DNA of 22,788 nucleotides from Rhizophagus sp. LPA8_4_AMF. Lineage: Eukaryota > Glomeromycota > Glomeromycetes > Glomerales > Glomeraceae. Each line of letters starts with the position of its first letter. The first letter of the stretch is position 1. The translations under genes and the position numbers were made by a program. Shown here piece by piece: positions 7,817 through 16,915 of the stretch. Below the pieces are notes generated by a model. The model was not told the origin of the DNA. It saw only the letters and a program-made list of their open reading frames with translations, and did no database searches. The DNA lies in NCBI GenBank assembly GCA_021464525.1, contig JADRCO010001076.1, positions 1 to 22,788 of the forward strand. The letters are read 5' to 3'.

Positions 7817-10800
7817 CTATTATAACATAAATTAATAATTAAAAAGCATTCCAATTATTAAAATAAATTTATTAAGAAAATATCATACCTCATTTAGAAA
7901 TTTATCAATTGCATTTTCTGAAATATTTAAACACTTTAAAGCAACTTTTTTATTTGAAATTCTAGTACACATTTCTTTATCAACATCATATTTTATTGGG
8001 CCGTCTTTCCATATTGCTGAATATACTGTAGCAAATCCACCTTTACCTATCTCTTTAATGTAATCAAATTGATCATATGGTATCCATTCAAATATTATAT
8101 TAAAATGAGAATTAATCTTTAGTTGCATTTCTTGAATTAAATCATCAATTTTTTCATTTTTAGTACTATCAATGTAAGTCGCAGTTATTAGACATTGCTT
8201 ACACCATGTATGATCTATATTTCCATATTTTTCACCACAATTTTTGCAATATGTTTTACCATATTCTGTACAATATTCATTTTCAAGGATCAAAATATAA
8301 TCCTTTTTATCTGGATTTTGAGATATCCCATATATTTTAAAACTATTATCATATTCTTTAACCTGTTAAATTATAATGTAACATAATTAAATTACAAAAA
8401 ATATTTAAATTTATAATTTATACTGTAAATGTTTCATACCTTATTTAGGAATTTTTGTGAATCATTAAAACATAATAAAGCAACCTCATATTCCCATGTT
8501 GCTGAATATACTGTAACAAAATGGCCTTTGCCTATATTCCTAATTTTATTAAACTGATTGTATGGTATCCATTCAAGTTTTATGTCACTTGGTTCATTAA
8601 TTTTTAATTGAATTAAACTATCAATTTTATCATTTCCACTTTTCCAGCCCATAAAATTACATGGTTTACACCATTTATATTGGATATCTGTATATATTTT
8701 ATCACATATATCACAATACTTTTTGTTATTAAGAACCAAAATATAGTCCTTGGTATCTGGATTTTGAGAGATTCCATATATCTTAAAAACATTTTTATCA
8801 AATTTATTTGTTGAATATTTTTTTACCTAAAGCATAATAATAGAAGAGTAAGTATATTTTATAAAAATAAATTCCAATAAAAAAATATAAATTTTGTACC
8901 TTATTTATTAGATAATCAATGGGATTTTGTAAGTTGGACAAACATTTTAAAGTAATTTCTTTGTTTGAATCTCTTGTATACTGATTATTATGAGTTAATG
9001 GATTATACTGATTATTATAACATAATGGGCCATCCTTCCATATTGCTGAATATACTGTCATAAAACCATATTTGTCAGTTTCTTTAATTTCATCAAACTG
9101 ATAGTATGGTATCCATTCAAATACTACATCATTATGGTCCTTAATTTCCAATTGTCTTTCTTGAATAAGATCATCAATTTTTTTATTTTCACTTGTCCAG
9201 GTATAATTATTCTGAACCAAAATATAATCATTTGTATCTGGATTTTGAGATATTCCATATATTTTAAGTAACTTACTGTTTGTCAACCATTTTTTAACCT
9301 AAAACATAATAATTGAAATAAGTATATTTTTACAAATAAATGCTATAATAATTTGACTTTGTTGAAATTTCATACCTCACTTACGACTGATTCAATAGGA
9401 CTTTGCGAGTTATGCAAACATTTTAAAGCAACATTTTTATTTGAATGTCTTAGATAATTTTTACTCCAATTATTCTTTCTGTGTAATGGACCATTTTTCC
9501 ATATTGCTGAATATACTGTCATAAAACTATCGTTTCCTATTTTTTTAATTTCATTAAACTGGTTGTATGGTATCCATTCAAATATTACATCATTATGATC
9601 TTTAATTTCTAATTGTATTTCTTGAATGAATGTATCAATTTTTTCATTTCCACTGATCCAATTTATAAGGTTTATAAAATTATTTCGAACTAAAATATAA
9701 TCATGTGTATATGGATTTTGAGATATTCCATACAATACAAAAAATAACCGATAGTTTACTGGATATTTTTTTGCCTAAAACATAAACAAGAAATTAATAA
9801 AATAAAAATGTAATAATAAATGAATGCAACAATAATATTTGTAAGGAATTTAAACCTCATTTATTATAGAATCAATGAGTTTTTCTGAATTATGGAAACA
9901 TTTTAAAGCAACTTCCATATTTGGATCTCTTGCATATCTACCATAATGATAATATAATGGACCATCCTGCCATATTGCTGAATATATTGTTATAAGGCCA
10001 TTTTTGCCTGTTTCTTTAATTTTATTAAACTGACTGTATGGTATCCATTCAAATACTGTATCATCTAATTTATTGATGAATTTTAATTGCATTTGTTGAA
10101 CGAAATTATCAATTTTTTCATTCCCAACCATCCAATTTACTAAATCTACGGAATTATTTTGAACTAAAATGTAGTCGTTTGTTTTTGGATTTTGAGATAT
10201 TCCATACAATATAAGAAACTTGTCATTTTTTGTTGAATATTTTTTGACCTAAAACCATGAACAAAAAAATAAATATTATATTAAAAAAATGTAATAATAA
10301 GAGTAATAATATTTATAGAAATTTATACCTCATTTATTAGAGAATCAATTGGATTTTGTGAGTTATGCAAACATTTTAAAACAACTTTTTTATTTGGATT
10401 TCTTGTATAATTTTCACTCCGTCTATCATTTTTATGTAATGGACCATCTTTCCATATTGCTGAATAAACTGTCATAAATCCATTTTTGCCTGTTTCTTTG
10501 ATTTTATTAAACTGATTGTATGGTATCCATTCAAATATTACATCATTATAGTACTTAATATTTAATTGCTTTTCTTGTACGAAACCATCTATTTTTTCAT
10601 TTCCACTTATCCTGGCAGAATAATTTTGAATCAAAATGTATTTATTTGTATCTGGATTTTGAGATATTCCATACAATACAATAAACTTGTCATTTTTTGT
10701 TGAATATTTTTTAGCCTAAAACGTAAACAAGAAATTAACAATATATTAAAAGATATAACGTAGTAATATCTATAGAAATTTATACCTCATTTATTAGAGA

Positions 10801-12041
10801 ATCAGCAGGATTTTTCAAGTCATGCAAACATTTTAAAACAACTCCTTTATTTGAATCTCTTAAATAGTTACTCCAATAATTCTTTCTGTGTAATTGGCTA
10901 TCCTTCCACATTGCTGAATATACCGTTATAGAACAATTTTTGCCTATTTCTTTAATTTCATTGAACTGATTGTATGGTATCCATTCAAATACTACATCAT
11001 TATAGTTATTAATTTTTAATTGCCTTGAATGAATGAAATTATCAATTTTTTCATTTCCGATCATCCAATTTACTGAGTTTACGGGATTATTTTGAACCAA
11101 AATGTAGTCATTTGTATCTGGATTTTGAGAAATTCCATACAATTTAAGAATCGGGTAATTTTTTGTTGAATATTTTTTGGCCTAAACCATAAAGAAATTA
11201 ACATTATATTAAAAATATAATAATAAATATAATTATATTTTTAGAAATTTATACCTCATTTATTAGAGAATCAATGGGATTTTGCAAGTTATGCAAACAT
11301 TTTAAAACAACTTTTTTATTTGAGTCTCTTTTAGATTTAATATGATTATTATAATTATAATGGTATGGGCCATCCCTCCATATTGCTGAATATACTGTTA
11401 TAGAATCAATTTTACCTGTTTCTTTAATTTCACTAAACTGATTGTATGATATCCATTCTAATACTCTATTTGCTGTATATCTTTCTTGAATGAAAACATC
11501 TATTATTTCATTTCCACTCATCCAATTTATAAGGTTTATAGCATTATTATGAACCAAAATGTAATCATTTGTATCTGGATTTTGGGATATTCCACGCAAT
11601 AGGAGAAAGTTGTCATATTTTGTTGACCATTTTTTTGCCTAAAGTATCAACAAGAAATTAACAGTATATTTAAAAAAAAATGTATTAATTAATGTAATAA
11701 ACTTTACAGTAATTTTATACCTCGTTTATTAGAGAATCAACAGGATTTTGCGAGTTATGCAAACATTTTAAAGCAACTTTTTCATTTGAACGTCTTTTAT
11801 ACATATCGCTAATATTACGACATAATGGACCATCTCTCCATATTGCTGAATATACCGTTATAGAATCATTTTTGCCTGTTTCTTTAATTTCGTTAAACTG
11901 ACTGTATGGTATCCATTCTAATACTATATCGTCATAGGAAATATTTGATTGCCTTTTTTGAATGAAATAATCAATTTTTTTATTTCCGCTGGTCCAATCT
12001 ACAAATTTGTTTTTTAAGTAGAACTCAATTTCTTTATACAT
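6947..12041 (-). CDS. Poly-N-lobe kinase-like gene B (10 exons, 1469 codons)
   Basis: This protein kinase-like gene is intact. Exons on the minus strand: 12041-11721, 11638-11255, 11181-10786, 10715-10329, 10248-9856, 9774-9376, 9298-8900, 8826-8440, 8362-7889 and 7816-6947. All junctions are phase 0; introns are 70-82 nt. Exons 2-9 each encode the end of alpha-C, beta4-beta5 (YGISQNPDTNDYILV), SGN.KID, EWIPY.QF, beta1-beta3 and INE. Exon 10 completes the only C-lobe: HHDFHTGN (about residues 1256-1262), ADMGLC, YMAPE, DIYSFG and a tail SRLLD..SECLSCLITD. Only exon 9 has a clean glycine loop and a full double-CxxC segment. The ATG at 12041 is the first in frame; a TAG four codons upstream is either a stop or the acceptor of an unseen exon. 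It is probably a cytosolic TKL-like kinase with stacked pseudo-N-lobes. Confidence 0.87.
7889..8362 (-). CDS. Gene B exon 9, intact N-lobe (158 codons)
   Basis: This is the longest cassette and the one next to the C-lobe. It has two Cys pairs (YCKNC ... WCKQC), a further YCTEYGKTYC segment, FEWIPYDQF, an intact glycine loop (GKGGFATVYSA), VALKCL and FLNE. Splicing to exon 10 gives FLNE|VRAYSINKMDDILNVYGISQNP, a continuous alpha-C to beta4 region. Confidence 0.88.
8440..8826 (-). CDS. Gene B exon 8 (129 codons)
   Basis: This is an N-lobe cassette that, unlike exons 1-7, has a zinc-ribbon-like segment (YCDIC ... WCKPC). The loop is NIGKGHFVTVY, but beta3 reads VALLCF with the lysine replaced by Leu, and it ends LNK instead of NE. 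The insert between beta2 and beta3 is almost gone (ATWEYEVALL). It is probably a pseudo-N-lobe. Confidence 0.85.
8900..9298 (-). CDS. Gene B exon 7 (133 codons)
   Basis: This is an N-lobe cassette: YGISQNPDTNDYILV, WTSENKKID (Gly of SGN lost), FEWIPYYQF, loop ETDKYGFMTVY, ITLKCL. It ends INK instead of INE, so the presumed alpha-C glutamate is a lysine. A duplicated N-Q-Y-N-type stretch (NNQYNPLTHNNQY) expands the insert before beta3. Confidence 0.85.
9376..9774 (-). CDS. Gene B exon 6 (133 codons)
   Basis: This is an N-lobe cassette: YGISQNPYTHDYILV, WISGNEKID, FEWIPYNQF, loop KIGNDSFMTVY, VALKCL. It ends VSE rather than INE, so the alpha-C glutamate position is still acidic. Confidence 0.86.
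9856..10248 (-). CDS. Gene B exon 5 (131 codons)
   Basis: This is an N-lobe cassette: YGISQNPKTNDYILV, WMVGNEKID, FEWIPYSQF, loop ETGKNGLITIY, VALKCF, INE. Its donor reads GAG|GTTTAA, unlike the GTATRA donors of most other exons, so splicing here may be weaker. Confidence 0.84.
10329..10715 (-). CDS. Gene B exon 4 (129 codons)
   Basis: This is an N-lobe cassette: YGISQNPDTNKYILI, RISGNEKID, FEWIPYNQF, loop ETGKNGFMTVY (second-position glycine lost), VVLKCL, INE. Confidence 0.86.
10786..11181 (-). CDS. Gene B exon 3 (132 codons)
   Basis: This is an N-lobe cassette: YGISQNPDTNDYILV, WMIGNEKID, FEWIPYNQF, degenerate loop EIGKNCSITVY, VVLKCL, INE. No zinc-ribbon cysteines are present. Confidence 0.86.
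11255..11638 (-). CDS. Gene B exon 2 (128 codons)
   Basis: This is an N-lobe cassette with LRGISQNPDTNDYILV (Tyr to Arg in the usual YGIS), WMSGNEIID, LEWISYNQF, a degenerate loop ETGKIDSITVY and VVLKCL with lysine kept. The linker between SGN and EWI is shorter than in its neighbours, and it has no CxxC motif. Confidence 0.85.
11721..12041 (-). CDS. Gene B exon 1 (107 codons)
   Basis: This exon begins MYKEIEFYLKNKFVDWTSGN and, unlike later cassettes, lacks the YGISQNP segment, as expected for a first exon. The loop is ETGKNDSITVY (degenerate), VALKCL is intact, and it ends INE before GTATAA. TTTATAG|GCT at 12054-12053 could alternatively be a splice acceptor from a further 5' exon that I cannot identify. 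A TATAAATA-like stretch lies about 35-45 nt upstream of the ATG. Confidence 0.78.
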
Positions 12042-12053
12042 TTTTTTAAAAGC

Positions 12054-14225
12054 CTATAAAATTTTGAAGGAAAATTTATTTATAATCTAGAAACTATAAT
12101 GATCGTTGTATGCGTAACATTTATGGTTTTTATTTAATTATTTTTATGAATAACAATATGTGTAACTTGAAAATTATTATGTATTTTTTTTGTTAGGCTA
12201 TACCTCTCTATGTAACAGTTAAAATTACAATAATGCAATTAATGCATGCTGTTGACCATTAATTAACACAAATAATAATAAAAGTGCGCGTGATGTATTT
12301 GTAGGGCGTCGGTCATTACAGCTTAAAGTTTTAACAAGAAAATGCAATAGTTAATTTTTATTTATTATTACTATTACTGTAAGCCAATTATCTGTTGAGG
12401 AACCTGGAATAATGTTCATAAATTAAAACATGTTTTAAAGTATTAAATTAATTGATTAAGCAAAAATTCGAAAAAAAATAGCGCTAAAATTTAAGCTAAA
12501 TTGATCATAAGTTATTAGCTTCGATAATATATTTTAAATTAATTTTTTTAAAATTGTCACTCGACAAGAAGAAACTGTTTCTTATTATGATTAAAACATT
12601 AATTAAATATAGCAATTAAAATAACTATCAGCGCGATAGGGAGTTCAAGAACGAAAGCCGGCCTTTCTCTTTTTTTGATAAGTGTGTCACGTAATTTATT
12701 TAGTGTTACACCAATGATTAGCTGAAATCTGTATTATTACAAATCAGGAATATTACTATACTACTTATAGCATTAATGGCCATATGTAATATTAATGTAA
12801 CATTAGTGTAACAAATATAATCACTTGTATCCCGAAATAATTTGTGAGTTAAGGATTAAAGTTGGGGGAAAATTTTATTTTGATTATACTTTTATTACAT
12901 TAAGTTACCTGTTACAAATACATGATCCAAATAGACGTATAATAACATGTGAAATGTACTAAAATTGATTAAATATACGGTATCCCCAAAATAAATAAAA
13001 ATTTCGATATTAAAGTCACAAATTTAAATTTTATTGTCTGACAATAACGAATTTTTTAAAAGATAAAGTTCAGTTATATATCTTTAATAGATATAATATA
13101 AGTATTGTTCTTATATTGTCTCAATATTCGAAAAAAAAAATATTTCTGTTTTATGTTACACGCATATTTAAGATTATATACATCATAATTTGTATAGAAT
13201 AATAAAATTAATTTTTTTCGGAATATTCCTTAATTAATTTCGGAATGATCAGCCAAATATTTGGCGTTTACCTATTTTCTTTTTTGCCATTATTATTATT
13301 ATTGTAATTATATCAGTAAAAAGGTTTATAATGGATTTTGGCTTCACAGTTTGGTTTCACAATTTTTATAAGTTGTGGAGAAATATGATGTGAACGCGAG
13401 AAAAATCGAGAATAAAAAAATGAAATTACGCGGTGTAGAAGTTTCAACGAAAAAATTATTATATATTTTTTATTTTATTTTAAAGTTTTTTTTTTATTAT
13501 GGAAAATAAAAGAAAGAAAAAAACTGTATAAGATTTTTTTTTTGATGATGAATTTTTTTGTAGTAAACCTACGTTGATGTTTGATAACTTTTGAAAGGAT
13601 TATTTGAGAAAAACATAAAATTATAATAATTTGATGTTAGAAATGTTACGAGAAAGAGCACGAAAATTCCCTAAGTAATTTTTTTCCCCTTGCCAATTTA
13701 ATTAAAAAATTAACGGTAAATTAACAATATGGGAAAATATACGAAATAAAATATAAAATATAAATAACGAGTGATACAAAAATATTTTAAAAAAAAAAAT
13801 TAAAAAGCGTACACTAAGTCATTAAAAGGATTTAAAAATTAAAAATTATATTCTTGTAAATGTTATATTATCTAAATTTATTTAATTTCTTTCAAATTTT
13901 CCCTTCTTTTTATTATTGGAAAGGAAAACTTAATTATGGTGTAAAACACAAGGTACTACCAATATGTTTTCGTATTTCTCTATTAGTTTCTCTCATTCGT
14001 TATTAAAAAGGATATTCTAATTATTTAAATTCGGAGCCAGCAAAGTAATCCAAATAGTTTCTCATATCGGCTGTAGATTTATTATATACAAGAAATTTCT
14101 TCCTACAATTATTTCTCACGTGATCATACATTATGACGTGACCGTTCAAAAGTGACTTTAATTCGAATTTGATTAATTTGATTTATAGCCAACTTATACT
14201 TAGGAACATTTAAAGGAATCATTAT
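12054..14225. other. AT-rich intergenic DNA, no gene seen
   Basis: No frame of useful length or protein-like composition is visible on either strand. There is a small inverted repeat: TGTTACACCAATG at 12704-12716 against CATTAGTGTAACA at 12801-12813 (12 of 13 pair), about 110 bp end to end, possibly a tiny foldback element. The 5' flank of gene B lies at the left end. CACGTG/TGACGTGA-like boxes occur around 14118-14150. Confidence 0.6.
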
Positions 14226-14336
14226 CAAATTATTTGTTTCAAATATTGTATTGCTATTGGTAACCACGAGAGAAGTCTTTGACGTTCTTCAGGTCGTCCC
14301 TTCACAAATATTGAACAAAGGTTTTTAAGCATGTAC
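14226..14336 (-). CDS. Coding-like island, possible last exon
   Basis: After a CAAAATTAG acceptor-like site, a frame reads MLKNLCSIFVKGRPEERQRL, continues SWLPIAIQYLKQII and ends at TGA near 14226. The composition is protein-like in an otherwise non-coding stretch. I could not join it in phase to the ORF at 14394-14639. It may belong to the same unrecognised gene or be a chance frame. Confidence 0.22.
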
Positions 14337-14393
14337 TAATTTTGCGTACACACGAATCAGGTGTATAATTTTACATTATTAAAGCTTCATTAT

Positions 14394-14639
14394 TCAAATC
14401 AAAAATGGTTGAGGTAAACCTGCTTGCCAAGGTATAGGGATCTTACGGTGTCTAACATGAGGTCTTATTTCTTGATCAGCAGAATAGTCCATCTCGATAA
14501 CGGAACCAAAACTTCTCCTTCTTGGTTTATAGCTAATTTTAGCTCTTATTAGAGTATATTGTACTTTTTTCGAATTATGTATATAGTTGATTGACTTACA
14601 ATAATTTTTTCCGCACGAATTTGTTTTAGATCGACTCAC
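14394..14639 (-). CDS. Small hypothetical ORF or exon (81 codons)
   Basis: I do not recognise this. The reading frame starts MSRSKTNSCGKNYC and ends PIPWQAGLPQPFLI. Its second half (YKPRRRSFGSVIEMDYSADQ ... HVRHRKIP) is rich in Arg and Pro and less AT-rich than its surroundings, which suggests selection for coding. A GTAAGTC donor sits inside the first part, with CTAAT and TTAG further on, and an ATTAG acceptor-like site lies just before the ATG. It could therefore be a fragment of a spliced gene whose exact structure I could not make consistent in frame. Confidence 0.3.
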   Translation of the reverse strand: MSRSKTNSCGKNYCKSINYIHNSKKVQYTLIRAKISYKPRRRSFGSVIEMDYSADQEIRPHVRHRKIPIPWQAGLPQPFLI

Positions 14640-14642
14640 TCA

Positions 14643-15798
14643 TCCTAATGAAATTTAATTTAATTTGATATTTTTAGTAGCAACTGCGTGTGAAATCTCA
14701 TATGAAGTGTAAAAATGTTGTTATATCTAAATATCCATTTTGAAATGAATGGTATTCTCCGGATGATATGAAAAAATAATTAGTCTGATTTAAGGTGATC
14801 CGTTTGTAAAGGTGGTAAAGCTGCAAACGTTGCCAATATTGTTACTATGATTATCATTTATTCTAGTGAAGTAAAATAATGAAAAAATAAATGATTTTTT
14901 TCTAGAGCGAGATGAAAATTATTATTATTTATGTGTGTGTATCTATATTTTTGAAATGGCATTTTTATATAACAGGAAAAATACGTTCAGTGGAATATTT
15001 TCAAATTGAAAAACAAGAAATAAAATTTTTATGTATAAGGAAAATTTTGATAATTGACATTATGACGCGAAAATGATGTAATAAAAAAATGATATTTTTT
15101 TCGACGAAAAAGATAAATGTTTTGCAACGTCACAATGCACGGATAATTTTATCATTTCTTTTTTTAAAAATTTATTGTATCTTTTTTAATGAAATGAAAA
15201 AGAAAGTATTTTGAAAGCGAAAGTATTTCATTTGCGTACATTATGTTAAATATATACCACAAGTATACCACACTTATTAACATATAACATTATTCTTAAT
15301 TACATCACCAATTTCTCAATAGTTATTAATTCCCTGATCCATGCGTTCTAATCGTAGAACTTGCAAAAAAAAGTCTCTTCATTTTTTATTTTTGCGTAAA
15401 TTTTTATCTGGAATATTTTTTTACATTTTTTTTTCATTACCGTCTTAAATAAAATTAAAAATATGCTAAATTTTCTCTATTCGAAAACTCGATTTAAAAT
15501 AGCGACTATGATTATTAATTGATAAATGGTCATTTACATTCGATGATCAACCTTATTTATGGAAGAAATATGTGATACCTCTTTTCAAATAACATTTGAT
15601 GATCGCTTTTTATCTAACGAAAGAAGAAAAAAAACTATTAAAAATTTTGTTTATTTTATGGCATATAAATTTGAGAATAATTTATGTAGAAAAAAATACA
15701 AAGTGCGATCAACTAAGCGGATGAATAACCAGGAAACTAGCCATTATTGAAAAAATTATTTAGTTGATGAGCCAAATAATTAATGCAAACTTATGACA
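14643..15798. other. AT-rich intergenic DNA, little recognisable
   Basis: A less AT-rich patch at about 14790-14855 contains CGTTTG ... CAAACG. On the minus strand it gives a 25-codon frame starting MIIIVTILATFAALPPLQ, hydrophobic like a signal peptide, but with no clear donor to connect it. Otherwise only homopolymer-rich sequence. A 63-codon plus-strand frame at 15559 has no supporting features. Confidence 0.5.
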
Positions 15799-16490
15799 AT
15801 ATTTGAAATACTTTTCCGCCACTAGTTATGATTCCATGAATTCTTAAAAAGTAGTTTAGAATTAAAAAGACATTTAATAAATTTGTAACAAAGTAATTCA
15901 CCTACTGTAGGCTTGCCTTGTATAAATAATCCAATATTGTTATTACATACCAAAACTACGGAATTTAAAGTGTTAATTCCTTCCCATGGGATACTGTGCG
16001 TTTCTTTCGAAATACTCAATGCTATAAGACTCCATAGCAAAATAATTGAAAAACTTCCTTCATAAGGACTTCATAAAATAAAGATGCATACATATTAATT
16101 GGTAGTTTTTATGTTCCTTTTAAGAAAGAAAATAAATATAACTGGACTATGAAAGAAACATCTACATCATCATAAGCACCTGCTTTGACCAAAATAATTT
16201 TGCCGTTTCCAGTTTCTGAAATGAAAAGGTAGAAATAATAATAATTACAATGTATATTGACATAAATATATTGTATATTTAAGATATTCACCTTCAACAT
16301 ACTTTTCCAGGAATTTTATGTTTTTCAAATACGGCCTTACTGCAGCAACTCCATCAATTGCGATCAGATCTAAACATATAATATCATTTAACAAGAACAA
16401 TTAGAATGCAAGAATATAAATTGTTACAGTGACCGCAAACGTGACCGATTTCTTGCAATGAAAAATGTTAATTTATTTAATAAAAGTAAA
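15799..16490 (-). pseudogene. Truncated M20 amidohydrolase pseudogene
   Basis: This is a decayed partial copy of the adjacent M20 gene in the same orientation. Matching blocks, 5' to 3' of the gene: exon 5 remnant at about 16425-16462 with the EYDALPE part deleted; exon 6 remnant at about 16290-16374 with internal deletions removing part of GTPAE; exon 7 at about 16140-16217 (VILVKAGAYDDVDVSF kept); exon 8 at about 15900-16073, where a short deletion removes the HAAGI motif; and exon 9 at about 15815-15845. Introns are also recognisable. Sequences for exons 1-4 and 10-11 are missing. It is a tandem duplicate that lost both ends and cannot encode an enzyme. Confidence 0.87.
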
Positions 16491-16915
16491 GTAACTCAAA
16501 TTGCCTAAGCACAAAAGCTTAATTATGAAATTAAAAATTTTTGATGTGAGTTGTCAAATTTTATAAATTTATTATATGAATTGATTGTTAAAGCATAAAA
16601 ATGATTATTATGAAATAAAATTTTGAATCAATACATTGGTAAATTGACTCTACAAGTATTTTATATTTATTTACTTCAGCAGTACAGTACATCATTATTA
16701 CCTTTATCCTGATTTTACATTATACTGTTAGGTCAATTTGAGATTATTAGAATCAAAAAATTGTATTAATCAATAAACTAACGTTATTCACATCAACAAG
16801 TTGGTTTTATAATTTATTTCCTCGTGTCATTTTTAGACATTAATGTATCAAAATTTTAAATTTTACTTAAAAATAACAATTATAATATGGAATAATATGT
16901 ATACAATACAATAAA
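16491..16915. other. Spacer between M20 gene and its pseudogene
   Basis: This is AT-rich DNA immediately 3' of the M20 stop codon; it holds the gene's 3' untranslated region. I see no coding frame or repeat. Confidence 0.6.

Noticed and set aside
8195..8386. Plus-strand hydrophobic frame opposite gene B exon 9
   Set aside because: It is antisense to a well-supported exon. The Ile/Phe-rich content is what AT-rich antisense gives.
8804..8899. Extension of the exon 7 frame of gene B through to 8804
   Set aside because: The stretch after INK is intron: a GTAC donor at 8899 and a TAG acceptor before 8826 fit the pattern of all other cassettes.
15559..15750. 63-codon plus-strand frame
   Set aside because: No known motif, Lys/Asn-rich as expected by chance in this DNA, and no splice or promoter support.
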